Source: Microcebus murinus (taxonomy: Eukaryota; Chordata; Mammalia; Primates; Cheirogaleidae). Taken from it: a stretch of 64,000 nt of DNA. The position numbers were made by a program, and so were the translations under genes. Positions 48,191 to 60,040 of the stretch are shown here, piece after piece. Position 1 is the stretch's first letter; each line of letters opens with the position of its first letter. The stretch spans positions 19,914,001 to 19,978,000 of the forward strand of contig NC_134129.1 in the NCBI RefSeq assembly GCF_040939455.1, given 5' to 3'. The notes beneath the pieces are model-generated. The model was not told the origin of the DNA. It worked only from the letters and a program-made list of their open reading frames with translations, and searched no databases.

Positions 48191-49214
48191 TTTTTGATAG
48201 TTTGTTTGGGGAAGGAGTGATTAACAGATTCGGGCGTTAACGTGCACACGAATGGAAGCTGTGAAATTCGGACCTCAGCTGTTTCCCTGGCGTCTGCTTG
48301 ATCTCTCAGCAGCTCTCCTCTTCTCTGACACCTGAGATGCATTTAACGGAGTCATCCTGCTCCTTCTGTGATGCGCCTGCTCAAAGCAACTGGGCAGATT
48401 AGAATTCTCGCAAAATGTGCATATGCTCTTGGAGAAAGAATCAGGAGAAATTTCTTACATGATTTCATGCTTCAAATAGTTGCTTCTGGACTTCTCTTTA
48501 GAGTATAGTCATAAGATCATTCCCTCTTCTTCTCCTAAGTTACAAACCCAGTCGAAAGGATAGGTGCATTAGGCAGATGGAGACCCAAACACTTGCTCTA
48601 TTACTGGTCTGTCCGAGTTGGAGACTGTTGCTAGCGTCTAGGTCCAGATTGGTCTTCCTGGTACTGTTCCCCGAATTAATAATTTTACTCACCCATGTGG
48701 GAGGGTTCAAGCAGTGAGAGGTGCTGAGGGATATTGGGGGCATGGGAGAGTGATGTCCATTCCCCTGGCTCCCTGTCTTATGGCTGCAGGTGGGCAGTAC
48801 CTGAGTTCCTGCATCTTTGGCCAGAGCCCATGCTGGGTGGCCTTCCCCTCAGTTTCAGGTCACCTTCTCCAGGTCAGTGTAACTGCTTTCCTCTTGCCCT
48901 TCTGATCTGGTGGCAGAAGGGATTCTTCTATTACAAGCCCTGTGGAGATTCAGCATCTTTTGCCGGGGTCCCTTTATCCCTGCTTACCCTTTGCTGATAG
49001 TCAATTCATTAGCATCTACTCAATCAACATCTTTGAGTGCCCTGCGTCTGGCCATGACCTTGACTGATTCAGGGATTTACTGTCATCAAGACAGAAGCTG
49101 TGTGCGAAAAGACATCGTGGAATGGGCATGGTGATATCTTTTGGGAAGGACTGAGACAACACTCTCTGAATAAACACATAGGTATGCCATATAATTGCAA
49201 AATGTGTGATGTAT
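48191..49214. other. Unique non-coding stretch, moderate GC
   Basis: About 1 kb with no recognised repeat. Overlapping short frames at 48,714-49,134 have no known domain and no visible splice-site pair. Confidence 0.45.
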
Positions 49215-49579
49215 GACATTATATCTCTCTTTTTTTTTTTTTTTTTTTTTTTTTGAGACAGAGTCTCACTTTGTTGCCCAGGCTAGAGTGAGTGCCGTGG
49301 CACCAGCCTAGCTCACAGCAACCTCCAACTCCTGGGCTCAAGCAATCCTGCTGCCTCAGCCTCCCAAGTAGCTGGGACTACAGGCATGTGCCACCATATC
49401 CAGCTAGTTTTTTCTATTTTTTTTCATCTTCCAATTAATTTCTTTATATTTATAGTAGAGACAGGGTCTCGCTCTTGCTCAGGTCGAACTCCTGACCTTA
49501 AACAATCCGCCCGCCTCGGCCTCCCAGAGTGCTAGGATTACAGGCGTGAGCCACCGCACCTGGCCAACATCATATCTCT
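49215..49579 (-). mobile_element. Alu SINE, near full-length
   Basis: Body about 49,231-49,565 with a long poly-T (26 or more). Flanked by gacattatatctct (49,215-49,228) and aacatcatatctct (49,566-49,579), a duplication with two mismatches. A small deletion in 'gctcaggtcgaactcctgac' (missing the ctggttt part) distinguishes this copy. Confidence 0.93.
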
Positions 49580-50295
49580 TTTAAATTCTGTGTACTATTT
49601 AAAATAACTTGGCCACAAGTATTAAAATAAAACAATATTATTGGTAGACTGGAGGCTACTTTGTCTGTTCTCTGCTTAGAGACTGGATTTCACACCAATC
49701 CCCACCCCCCCTCCTCTATATAGATTCATGTACATATATATCTATCCTAGTCTTAATTATATCCCACAATTATCATGACTAATAAGAATGTAAATGTCTT
49801 CCTTGCTGAATGACCTTGGACTGGTCACTTAACCCTTCTAACTCTCAAGATAATCATGTATGAAAGGTTTTGAGGGTTGAATTAAATATTGCCTATTAAA
49901 AAAAAAAAACTCAGCACACTGGATGGCATGTTTTAAGTGTTTATTTTTATTTATTAGCAGTGCATCATCATTATCACTCAACAGTGGTTAATGTTAATTC
50001 CTCATGTTTTGATTTAATGACTTTATGATCTTGATTTGCTGTTAGATTAAGAAGCTGTTAGTGGAAGCAAACTTCACCTTCTGCCTAGTGATTCTTCATA
50101 TATCCTATTCATTCTTTACACCATGGTTCCAGGCTGAGTTCACCTCTGCCAATCCTGTCATTAAAGGAAACGTTCAATTTGAACTGAGCCTAGGTCTGTC
50201 TGCGTTCTTTAGACTATTACTTACAAATTGATTCCCATGTGTAAGAGTGATGATTCCAGTAGTAAAGGCTTTACTTTTGTTCGGTTCGCATAGGG
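49580..50295. other. Unique non-coding stretch
   Basis: About 715 bases. A possible MIR trace occurs at 49,800-49,900 ('gaatgaccttggactggtca', 'cttaacccttctaactctca', plus strand). Otherwise nothing recognised. Confidence 0.45.
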
Positions 50296-50395
50296 CTGTA
50301 AAGTCCCTGTGGGCAGGGACCTTCCCTGTGATATTCCTTGCTGTTTCCCAGCGGGCCCTGGCGTAGGGTGGTCTCTTCTATGTTCATTGACTGGT
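50296..50395 (+). repeat. L2 LINE 3' end
   Basis: 'aaagtccctgtgggcaggga', 'ccttccctgtgatattcctt', 'cagcgggccctggcg' and 'tgttcattgactggtg' follow the L2 3' terminal phrase (gagggcagggaccttgtctg style). Confidence 0.6.
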
Positions 50396-50839
50396 GGGGA
50401 GCAGGAGGATGGGCAAACAGGAGTGACTTCCTGTTCTGCCCTCTCACTGAGAGTCACGGCAGAGAGACACAGTGAACCTGGTTGTACCCTGCTGTCTGCC
50501 CCTGGCCGGGGATCGAGTCCCCTCTGCTGATTTTTCCATGTCCAGTTATACTTACTAATGCTAATTAACTAGAGGAAAACTAGCTCCTGCTTTCCCTCTA
50601 TTCATCCTGAAAAGCCTTTCTTCAACTCTCTTTCAATAGCCATCTGCCAGCGGGTCCCTAAAGGGACCATCCTTGCTGTCGTCTTCAGAACTGTTGCCTT
50701 CAGAACACAGGGACCTCAGCGTTGACTGCACCATGTGTCCTGAGGCGTTTCCCTTCATTCACTTCTCTTCCAGAGTGAATCGGAGCCCACTGGTGTCTCC
50801 CGCCATCCCCCCATCACCAAACACTGACCACACTTGATT
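50396..50839. other. GC-richer unique stretch
   Basis: About 440 bases with no gene. Possible further L2 sequence is too diverged to call. Confidence 0.4.
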
Positions 50840-50950
50840 TTAATCGTTGGTCTCCTGTATGAGCCCCCTAAGAGTGGGAACCATGTCTGTTGTAGACACC
50901 GTTGTATGTCAGCTTGCCCACCATTAACATTTCCTAATTTATAAAACTCA
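50840..50950 (+). repeat. L2 LINE 3' end
   Basis: 'gttggtctcctgtatgagcc', 'ctaagagtgggaaccatgtc' and 'tgttgtagacaccgttgtat' match the L2 tail in diverged form. Confidence 0.55.
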
Positions 50951-51180
50951 GACCCTTGTAAGAGTATCGACTCTCAGGATTAAGTATTACGTACAAGAGG
51001 CTTGAAACAGCGCCTGACACATTAGGTAAGTACTGTGCATAACTGTAACCTCTCATTATTAAATTTTTGTGATCTTGTAATATTTGACAGCATTATAAAC
51101 CTCTTTTTACAGAAGACAAAACTGAAGCACAGAGGTCAAGCAGTTTTCTCAAGGTCATGCAGCTTGTGGGAAATACTCAG
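50951..51180. repeat. Two MIR fragments in opposite orientation
   Basis: Forward MIR 3' part at about 50,951-51,045 ('cgactctcaggattaagtat', 'gcgcctgacacattaggtaa') is followed by a reversed MIR core at 51,060-51,180 ('ctctttttacagaagacaaa', 'actgaagcacagaggtcaag', 'tctcaaggtcatgcagctt'). Confidence 0.6.
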
Positions 51181-51995
51181 TATTATCAGTAAACAGGAAA
51201 GTCTTTGAAATCTCAGAAATCTCAGAATCTCAGAATATGCACAGACTATTTCTTGATTGAGGTGTTCCACATTGTGTCTATGTCAATAATGTGTGATTTT
51301 AAAGAAACTCTGTTTCCTAGGGAAAAAATAGTTACAGTTCACAGGGTCTACATATAATGTATGCCTTTCGTTCTTCGGAGAATAATAGAATTCTTGTGGC
51401 AAATTGTATTCTTAATCTAAATGTTGATAACCTCAAGTTATAGAATTTATGTACAAAACAAGGACAGAGTGACATGGTGTGCCTAGCAGTTCTCTACGAC
51501 TACAACCTGGTTTCCATCCTTCAGTTCAATTGTATGTGAACCTGGAGGCAACCGTATTTGCTGCATTAAAGCAAATTTAATCTTAATGAAATCAGAGATT
51601 GACAGATTCACATGCTGCACAGATTGCTGAAGTGGTAAGCAAATCCAGTGGAACTGGAACACCGTACAACACTGAGATGAATTAGGAAGCTACTTGAAAA
51701 ATAACAAATTATATTTTTGATTATTAGATTCACAGAGACAGGAGCTCTCTGAATTTAAATGAGAGACAAAAATAGTAAAAGAATCGATCTTTAATAAAAT
51801 ACTTGGAGGCTTTGGAAGATACTGAAAGGGCAGAAAATATTCAAACAAGCCGAAAAGCTCACAAAATAACCAAGACCAGACTAGCACAAAGATAATGACT
51901 AAAATGAACAGTAAGGAAAACACACATTATGTTTTACTCTTTCTCTAAAAAGAGTTTCATAAAGTGAGCTCCTAAACTAAGTAGCTCACTCATAC

Positions 51996-52028
51996 AAAAC
52001 AACAAAACAAAACAAAACAAAACAAAAT
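51996..52028 (+). repeat. (AAAAC)n simple repeat
   Basis: About six units of AAAAC in an A-rich context. Confidence 0.9.
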
Positions 52029-53315
52029 TAAAAACCCCAAACCAAAAAAATGAAAACTTAGCTAAGTTAATATTTTTGAAAATTGTATTTAAATTTTACA
52101 TGTATTGAATAATGCATTATATAGTTTAAAAGGCCAACTAGTACTATAAATTTTGTTAAAAAAAAGAATTTCCTATATCTTCTTCTACTTTTCTACTCTG
52201 ACTTTAGCTCCTCAAAAGCAACCATTTTCTAATTATTCATGTGTTCACTTCATCATTTAGTTCCATGTTTCCAGATAATAAGCCCCTAATATCATTTTAT
52301 TTATACATATATAATTAAAATAGGCATAAATAACGTAGCATACTTACATCTCAACTTTAGAAATAAAACATACAAGCTATAGTTGGATTTCCCTTTCCCC
52401 AAAGGAAACCACCATCCTAAAGTTTGTTTTTTTTATTATTTCTGTTAAGCTAGCATTGTAATAGCTCGATCTATTTCTTTTTGTCATCATATTTCGGAGA
52501 GTAAAACTAATGTAAGGTTGATTCTTCTATTATGGAGGTGTGAACACTGCTGAATTGTTTTTCTTTCGTCCTTGGAGCAGAACGTGCTGGCTCGCTTATT
52601 TCTCTAGCCGCGCAGGGACCTGGGAAACTGAGGCATGCCGGTGGCTCTTACAGCCTATTAGCAATCAGAATTCACTGAGTTATCTAAGCAAGCAGATTGG
52701 GTCTATAAGGGAGCAGAGTGACAGATGGGAGAGAGAGGCAGAAGGGTGAGTTGGGGTCTCTGCTCTGCTGCTGAGTTTTCTTGACAGCTGCTTCAACCAC
52801 TTCAATCATTAGTAAAGGAAGGGTGAGAATTTGGCTGTGGGAAGAATAAAGAGAAGATCTTGAGAAGTTAACCATTAAGAGAGAGCCGTATGAATGCTTG
52901 AACAATATAAGAGAGGCTTTTGGTCTAGAAATTGTTTCTGAAAATTTTATTTGTGGATCACGTAAGACTCATCTAGGTGTTCTCAAAAAATAGGTTTTAT
53001 CCAGACCTGTCAAATCAGAATTTCTACTGTGGGGGCCTATAAATTTGCATATTAACAAGCACCCCTCCTGCCCAAATCATTCCTATATATGTATGTATGT
53101 ATGTATACATATAAAAGCTTGGGACAGTGACAGTAGTGTCCAATTTCAAGGTGTTCATTCCATTATATAAACACTCAAAGCTGCTGAAGAGGTTTCCATT
53201 TTAGCTCCTGACTTTTAGAGCAGCCACTTTGATTTCATTTCTAGAGTCACTACCTACAATAAACCTGAATTGGTAACAACTTGCTATTCCATTATGGGGA
53301 GGAAAGAAGTGAAGG

Positions 53316-53351
53316 AGGAGGGGAGAGAAAGAAAGAGAGAGAGAAAGAGAT
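53316..53351 (+). repeat. (GA)n/(GAAA)n simple repeat
   Basis: Purine tract of gagagaaagaaagagagag type. Confidence 0.9.
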
Positions 53352-53780
53352 ATCTCGACTTATTCATTCCGGAGAAATTTTTTCATAAGGAATGGAAATT
53401 AAATCGATAGTGTATTTTTTTGTAGTATGCCTCTCTTGAGATATGAAAAGCTTTAAAATTATTTCGCAAGTGAGATGTAAACCTGGATTTCCCAGTATTT
53501 CTAACATAGTGCTGAAAATGCTTGGACTCCATATTCAAAGATAACTTTCTATTTTGCCGAAATATAGATTTAGTTTTCAGTTTTTTTAAAAAAAAATAAT
53601 AATAATAAGATGAAGGCCACGATGTGTACTACCTTAAGCAAATAAACAAAAACCCAAGGTGAGGTATCAACCAAGTCAGGACTGGTAAACGTCATAGGTA
53701 ATTTTATACAGGTTTTATGATAGACAGATCCCTTCCTGGAGTTGAGTGCTTTGGATCAGCATCTCCAGGCTTACAGTGCT

Positions 53781-54380
53781 TGCTAATTATAGCGTTCTGA
53801 ATTGATTTTCCATAAATATCCACTTAATGTGTTGCAGCATCGATCGAAGCAATTATAGAAAGACCTGGAAATCAGAGGTGGAGCCTGCATGGGGAGGAAA
53901 GGGTGGGACATGTGATCTCTGCGGAGGCTACATGAGAAGCAAGTCACATGGCAGCCGGAGGGTACCTGGGACTGCTGAATAGCAGCCCACTCTTGGCGCA
54001 GGTGTTTGGAATCCAAAGTAATTACCTCGGTGTGCATGTCTGAGTTTGCCGTTGCCACTTAGCATCTCTGCTGCCCAGCGGAGGAACACTAAACAAACAC
54101 AGAGAATCTGGGACCGGGTGTGTAGCTTCGCAAGCAAAAATCAATTTTTTCAGGGTATTTGCTTGGAACCGTCTAGCACAGGTGACCAGATGGGCTCGGA
54201 AATCACCCTGTTTTTCCACCCATTATGCCTGAGAGTCTGGATATTCCCAGTTGGTAGCTTTTGGAAATGGCGTGTTCTAATGAGATCTCTAAATCCTGGA
54301 GGCAAGCTCTGATTGTTAAGAGGTTTTAGTGGCGAAGCTGAATTAGTAGTCTGGCTCAAGAATTCCTCCAGGAGAAAGAA
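53781..54380. promoter_or_regulatory. Repeat-free candidate regulatory region
   Basis: About 600 bases without any recognised repeat, GC-richer than its surroundings. It carries several transcription-factor-like motifs close together: an E-box caggtg followed by 'ccaaagtaattacctcgg' (homeobox-type taatta), the palindrome atcgat, and 'ctttttccaccca'-type sequence. Overlapping short frames on both strands do not look like exons. This is only a candidate. Conservation has not been tested. Confidence 0.25.
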
Positions 54381-54884
54381 CACGTAAGGGAATAAGTGGC
54401 ATCGTGGTCCTAAAATTTTGAGGTGCCGACCGAGAGGCCCCGAGCCATGCTGTATACTGCTGTATGTCTCTGCAGGTCACTCTGTCTCTTTACGTCACCA
54501 AAGGATATTTTTTAGAAATAGTTCGGGATTTAACGTGTAATCTCCAGTAAAATACTCCGTCAATAATCCTTCTTGTAACACAGCTTCATAAGCTGTGATA
54601 AGATGGTGAAGGGAGTACTAGGCAGCACTGTTGGCTTGGGAATAACCATATGATGCATAATGATGTTGACTATCTTCATTTTTGTCCTGATTATAACTCC
54701 AAATATTTTATACTTGTATTATCTCGTTTGCTCTAAACTGGTCAATTGAATTTTATATGAATAACTTAACTTATATAGTTTCTTTAGCTATCTACTAAAG
54801 TTATCGTGGGAAGAAAAAATGGTGTTCATCTCTTTCCATCAACCATAGCAACTATTACTGCACCTCGTATGCCCTAAATAATAG

Positions 54885-55130
54885 TAACATCAAATATTTA
54901 TGCAGCGTTTATTGTGTGCTAAGTGTAGTTCTACATACTTTATATACAACTTATTTAATCGTGACAATAATCCAATACCATGGGTATAGAGGTTACCTCC
55001 ATTTTGTAGATGTGGAAATTGAATAACAAAGTGGTCATTCGACTTGTTCTAAGTTCAGAGCTGTGAAATGTGGATGGTGGGATTTCAACCCAGGAAGTCT
55101 GGCTTGAGAGTCTGTGTGTTTTTAATCCAA
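54885..55130 (-). repeat. MIR SINE, nearly complete
   Basis: Reversed MIR: 'tttattgtgtgctaagtgta', 'cttatttaatcgtgacaata', 'cctccattttgtagatgtgg', the tRNA-like end 'ggtgggatttcaacccagga', 'agtctggcttgagagtctgt'. Well preserved for its age. Confidence 0.88.
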
Positions 55131-55204
55131 AAAAACTGAAAAGCAGTTAGAAAATATTCGATGATTTATTTGAAAAACATTCCTACTTTATATAAAGCAC
55201 AAGG

Positions 55205-55596
55205 AACGATCATTCATTCATTCGCCAGTTGTTTATTGAGGCCCTTTGATTCATGGTCACTGTACTACGCACAGAGGGACTGAAGCAATCAATGAGTGAA
55301 ACAAATACATTTTAAGGAGGGAAACAGACAATAAACAAGCTGAGCTAGCTTGTGATGAGAAAATAGTGGGGGATAATGGTGCTGTAGATTGGTTGGCCAG
55401 GAAAGAACCCTCTGAGGAAATGGCAAAGCGAGTGAGAAATAAAGGGGAAAAGCCGGGCATGGGAAGAGCAGAAAAGCACCGGAGCTGGAGGGAAAGCAAG
55501 AGAAATCTCTGGAGCAGGAGAAAAGTGCTTTAGAGGAACAAACAGGAAGCCGTATCATTTGCATGTGTTGAGTGAGAAGGAGTGTCTATTATAAGT
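55205..55596 (-). repeat. L2 LINE 3' end, part 1
   Basis: Reversed L2: 'attcattcattcgccagttg', 'tttattgaggccctttgatt', 'ggaaacagacaataaacaag', 'ccctctgaggaaatggcaaa', 'gggcatgggaagagcagaaa'. Split by an MLT1 LTR and continued at 55,946. Confidence 0.82.
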
Positions 55597-55945
55597 TCAT
55601 TTTCATACGGTAACATTCGAGCCCTGGCACCTCAGAATAGGACTATATTTGCAGGTAGGGTCTTTAAAGAGGTAAACTGAGGTCATGTGGGTGGGCCCTA
55701 ACCCACTGTGACCAGTGTCCTTAAAATAAGAGGAGATTAGGACAGGCACAGAGAGGAGACCACGTGAGGACACGAGAAGTAGGTGGCCTACGAGCCAAGG
55801 AGAGAGGCCTCAGAAGAAAACAACCTGGCCCAAGTCCTTGATCTCAGACTTCTAGCTCCAGAACTGTGAGAAAAGACGTTTCTGCTGCTTAATCCACCCG
55901 GTCTGTAGCACGTGTTGTTAAGGCAGCCATGGCAAACTGACACAG
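55597..55945 (+). mobile_element. MLT1-type MaLR LTR inserted in L2
   Basis: 'ttcgagccctggcacctcag', 'atttgcaggtagggtcttta', 'ctgaggtcatgtgggtgggc', 'gtgaggacacgagaagtagg', 'gacttctagctccagaactg', then 'ggcagccatggcaaactgac' at the 3' end. The same L2 runs on both sides, so the LTR is younger than the L2. Solo LTR. Confidence 0.87.
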
Positions 55946-56290
55946 GGAGGGTGGAGATCATCAGTGTGCGGTGGTAAGGAGTTTGGATTTCATTTTAAAG
56001 ACAACGAGAAGCCAATAATAAGTAGTAAGTGGGGTAGTGGCATTGTATGATGAAGGCTTTAAGAGGATCGCTAGCTGCTTTGTGCAGAAGAGTTGTCAGG
56101 TAGAGTGACAACAGGACTCTGCCTTTCGTCAGAAGAAAGAGGATGATTATCTGGATGAAGGGTGTAGGCACTGGAATCCCAGGACACATCAATATTCGAG
56201 GTGCATTTTAAGAATAAAAGTGACAGACAGGACTTGTGGATGGATTGTATCTTAAGGGTTGAAGGGAAAGAAGTAATCAACTCTGACTCT
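55946..56290 (-). repeat. L2 LINE, part 2
   Basis: Continuation of the reversed L2: 'gagtttggatttcattttaa', 'gacaacgagaagccaataat', 'gcattgtatgatgaaggctt', 'gacttgtggatggattgtat'. Confidence 0.75.
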
Positions 56291-56644
56291 TAGACTCTCC
56301 AGTTTAATACGTTTGTATCAAGATTATATACTGTTTGATGGATACTTCTAAATGCTGTTTTTATGAGGTTCTAAATTATGCTTCTGCACAGATCGTGAGA
56401 ATAGAATACTGGCGCACAATCTAAGAAACTGCTCGCTGGGTGACGTTTCTAACACGGCAGGTGGATTTGACCAAATGCAACTACATATACTCCATCATTT
56501 GATCTCTCTGAAATCAGTGGTTAAACGGTTGCATCCAAGCATCTACAGCTGCCGACTGAAGAAATGATAAGCTGTCCTTGACTATGACTCCGCTGAGACA
56601 TTCCTAAACACCACATATAAAATGTTCCCAATATTGTCAGAATA
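56291..56644. other. Unique non-coding stretch
   Basis: About 350 bases with nothing recognised. Confidence 0.5.
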
Positions 56645-56842
56645 AATCAGCAGTTAGTAAACTATAGCCCACTACTTCTTTTTGTAAATAGAGTTCTGTT
56701 GGAATACAGCCATGCACACTCATTTACAACACTGTCTGGCTGCATTGCCTTGTAATGGCAGAGTTGATTAACTGTGACAGGGACCATATGGCCCACAAAG
56801 CCAAAGACGTTGATTGAAATGTTTATGGACCCCTGGACTAGA
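56645..56842. mobile_element. hAT-Charlie-like non-autonomous element
   Basis: Nearly complete copy: 'cagcagttagtaaactatag', 'tttttgtaaatagagttctg', 'ttggaatacagccatgcaca', 'agggaccatatggcccacaa', ending 'tttatggacccctgg'. Same family as 33,905-34,080 and, inverted, 58,926-59,146. Confidence 0.82.
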
Positions 56843-57036
56843 TAGTGAGGCTGTTGGAATCATAGATACTGGGTCCAAGTTATTCCTGGAGAAGTCTTTA
56901 TCTGGCAGTATGTTCACTGATAACCTGGGTCCGTATCGGCACTGCCCACGTAAAAGCCAATGTTTAAAGAAGTTATGAGAGCGCTAGAGAGAGAAATGAC
57001 TCAGTAGAAAACTAATCGATGAAACCCCCAGAAAGT

Positions 57037-57512
57037 GTATTAGTTTCCTGGGGCTGCTGTAACAGAGTACACAACAGTGTGGCTTCGAACAACAGAAATG
57101 TATCGTCTTATGTTTCCGATGGCTTATAAGTCCAAAGTCAAGCTGTCAGCCAGGCCATCCTCCCTCTAAAACCTGTAGGGGAAATACCCTTTATTGCCTC
57201 TTCCAGCTTGTGCTAGACCCAGATGTTTCTTGACTTGTGGCAGTATAACTCCAGTCCCTGCTCCATCTTTACATATCATTCTCCCTGTGTGTCTTCAAAC
57301 CATCTTCCCTCTGTCTGTGTCCGTCTCAATGTCTGGATTTCTCTTTTTTATAATGGTGCCAGTCATATAGGATCAAGACCCACCCTAATGACTTCATTTT
57401 AATTTTATTACTTCTGTTAGTACTCTATTTCCAAATAAGATCACATTCTGGGGGCACTGGGGGTGAGGACTTCAGGATAACCTTGTTTAGGGAGACAAAA
57501 TTCGACAAGTAA
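57037..57512 (-). mobile_element. MLT1-type MaLR LTR (reverse)
   Basis: Reversed: 'gtattagtttcctggggctg', 'ctgtaacagagtacacaaca', 'ctccctgtgtgtcttcaaac', 'cccaccctaatgacttcatt', 'atttccaaataagatcacat', 'ggtgaggacttcaggataac'. Almost full length; solo LTR. Confidence 0.9.
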
Positions 57513-58009
57513 CAGAGACTTATATAGTCATACACATTCTAAGATTGTCACGTATTTGTAGGAGGGACTGTCAGTGAATGTCACCTTCCCTCCAGGGATG
57601 TTGTCTCTTAGAAAACATTCACTAAATCCATCCCCTGCAACATCCAAACATCCATCTTGGTAGTGAGTGGGCAGGGAAAATTCTGATCCCTTGATCATGA
57701 AAATTATTTCCTGCACAACAAATTCAGAATGAAATACAATGCAAGGGTTTTTTTGCTCATCTCCACAGTAGACAGAAAGGCTATTGTAAGTAATCTAAGC
57801 TTAATAAATGCTATTTTCAGAAAAGTAAAATAAAAGAAATCAAGTTGAAAAAAACACAATATGTTAAATACCTGATTGACCATGTTGGAACCTAATAGAT
57901 TTTTTTTTTTTAAAGTATTGTAAAGATGGAATGGAGGACCAGAGCTTACCTGATCGGGAAAGTGGTATGAGATGTGCCACATAAGATGGTTTGATAGAGA
58001 CCACTAACT
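57513..58009. other. Unique non-coding stretch
   Basis: About 500 bases with no gene or repeat recognised. Confidence 0.5.
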
Positions 58010-58455
58010 TCCCACCAGAGATTCATGCTCCCTGCCCATCATGTAGAGTTGCAGTTAGGGAGTAGGTGCTTAGTCAGGGACCATACTTCTCCAACCCCGT
58101 CTTGAAATTACGTGGGGCCAGATGGCATTTCTCACCAGTGAAACGCAGACAGAAGCAATGTGTGTGACTTCTCTGGCTCAGGGGATGAAGAAGTTATCTC
58201 CCTTCTCCACCACCTCTTCCCCAGATTCTGGCTGGGCATGGATGCTGAGGTTGACTTGAAGGACGTGTGTTGGAAATGGTACTCTGGAACGACTCTGAGA
58301 AGCAGACGACCACAGTCACCACCGCACCTCCCACCCCTGAGCAAGAATACTTGCATCGAATGGTTATGTGGACAAGAAACACATCTTTACTCTGTTAAGT
58401 CATTCAAGCTTTAGAGTTTACCTGTTTTTAGAAGCTAATATTATCCCAGAAGTAC
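58010..58455 (+). mobile_element. Probable old MaLR/MLT1-like LTR
   Basis: The order 'agattcatgctccctgccca', 'agttgcagttagggagtagg', 'cagaagcaatgtgtgtgact', 'gacaagaaacacatctttac' and 'tctgttaagtcattcaagct' matches a diverged mammalian LTR pattern (gtgttaagccactgagattt near its end). Overlapping frames on both strands are not genes. Confidence 0.45.
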
Positions 58456-58925
58456 AGATGGGTATCACTGAAACTGCAAAGATAGGGGCAGAATAAGGAG
58501 GAGTTTTCTGGTAGACATTGGCCTAAGGAATAAAGGCACAGAGGTGAGAAATTACAAAAAAAAAAAAAAAAAAAAGGAAGAGGGTCAATTTGCTGGAGCT
58601 CCTCCACTAAGCTATAATTGGAGATAAGCCTAAACAGTTAGGTCTTGATCATATAATGGAGACTTTTGAATACCAAAATGGAAATTCATATTTAATTCAT
58701 AAGGCAGTCGAGAGCTGTTAAAAAATTATGACCATGGCTGTTATATATTCAAAGGCACTCACAGAATGACTTTTTATACCTAAGTGCACCATGACTCACT
58801 GAAGAAAGGAATAAAGGATGGTAGCAGCTTTTGAGTTATGCATCTAGCGGGGATGTGTAGGAAGGATTGGACGGAGGAGAGGAAGTGAGAAACTCACATT
58901 AAAGGATATTGCCATATTTCAGTTT
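58456..58925. other. Unique non-coding stretch with a poly-A tract
   Basis: A run of about 21 A at 58,555-58,575 follows 'aggtgagaaattac' with no recognisable retroposon upstream of it. No gene. Confidence 0.45.
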
Positions 58926-59146
58926 AAATCAGGGATCTACAAACTTTTCTCACGGGGGGCAGATAATAAATATTTCAGGCTTGCAGACCATAGTCTGGTT
59001 TTCAGCCACCCCACTCTGCCTTTGTGGTGTGTAAGTAGTCACAGACCACCGGGAAATGAATAGGGCCGGCTGTGTTCCACAGGGCTGTGTTCATGGAAAC
59101 AATTGGCCAGCCCACGGGCTTGAATTTGCCCACCCCGATCTACCTG
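58926..59146. mobile_element. hAT-Charlie-like non-autonomous element (inverted copy)
   Basis: Reverse orientation relative to the copy at 56,645: 'agggatctacaaacttttct', 'agataataaatatttcaggc', 'ccactctgcctttgtggtgt', 'gggccggctgtgttccacag', ending 'gaatttgcccaccccgatct'. Nearly complete. Confidence 0.83.
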
Positions 59147-59274
59147 TCAAGGCAACAAGACTTTAACTATATAGGGGCAAAAAGGAAATGAATGTGATCC
59201 ATATTCAGGAATCAATCGAATATAACTGGCCACACTAGTGTAGCTCTTTCCATAGGAGCTTTAAAAGCCAACAT

Positions 59275-59372
59275 GCCTCTTTCTCTGCCGCTAGACTAGG
59301 AGCTCTGTGAGGTCTCTGCCCCTTTTTATTGAGAACACAGTAAGTGCTCGGTTAAATATTTAATTAATTGGA
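59275..59372 (+). repeat. L2 LINE 3' end
   Basis: 'agactaggagctctgtgagg', 'tctctgcccctttttattga' and 'cacagtaagtgctcggttaa' follow the L2/MIR 3' terminal phrase. Confidence 0.6.
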
Positions 59373-59759
59373 TAAATTTTGACTTGACTGTGGAGAGTGA
59401 GGAAGAGTTCTCAACAAAGGTTCAGATTCTCTCAGAGTGTCTGTTAAGCTTGAGCGAATGGAAAATAATCATGCCGTTAAATTAGAAGCGTTTATGATTT
59501 TGAACAACTTATTTAACCCTTCTACACCTGGATGTCCCAATGGCATCTCAAAAAGAGCAGGTTGAAAAGGCCACATTTGATCTCCCTTCTTCCTGCCCCA
59601 CAAACTGTGATCTTCCAGTGGTCTCTAGCTTCATCATATTCTTTTGCTGTCTGTGCAGTTGCTAGAAACAGAAATCCTATGAGCCACCCTGTCCCCTTCC
59701 TTAGGGACATAAATACAATTTGGGGGAAGAAGGGACTCTAAGTCTTTAGACACTCACGT
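59373..59759. other. Unique non-coding stretch
   Basis: About 390 bases. A MIR-like trace at 59,500-59,560 ('aacaacttatttaacccttc', then 'ctggatgtcccaatggca') is weak. No gene. Confidence 0.4.
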
Positions 59760-60040
59760 ACTGCCTTTGAATTGCATTCTTAAAAATTCATCTATTTCTC
59801 CCTACCATGACTTTTCATCTGGATTACTGCAAAACACTCCTGCTTCCCACACTGCCCTCCTTGCATTCTCTACATAATTAAACCCATTACTTTTCTGGTT
59901 AAAACCGTTCAATGATTTCCTATTAGATTTGGAATAAATCCATACTCTGTGTTATAACTTACCAGGACATCCATGATTAGTGTCTTACGCACTTCTCTAA
60001 CCTAATATCAAGGCCACTCTTCACCTTATCCAATCTTAGC
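59760..60040 (+). repeat. L2 LINE fragment
   Basis: L2 sense: 'tttcatctggattactgcaa', 'cactcctgcttcccacactg', 'ggttaaaaccgttcaatgat', 'ttcctattagatttggaata', 'cttaccaggacatccatgat'. Old copy without a frame. Confidence 0.75.

Larger units (their letters stand above)
51181..53780. other. Unique non-coding stretch
   Basis: About 2.6 kb with no gene. It includes an (AAAAC)n tract at 51,996-52,028, a (TATG)n tract near 53,091-53,107, a GA-rich tract at 53,316-53,351 and an (AAT)n tract near 53,594-53,610. A faint L1M-like phrase occurs at 52,200-52,420. Confidence 0.45.

Noticed and set aside
47953..48342. 129-codon open frame, minus strand
   Set aside because: Mostly L2-derived sequence with no recognisable domain or splice context.
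58555..58575. Tail of a processed pseudogene
   Set aside because: No coding or UTR-like cellular sequence and no duplication could be found upstream of the poly-A tract.
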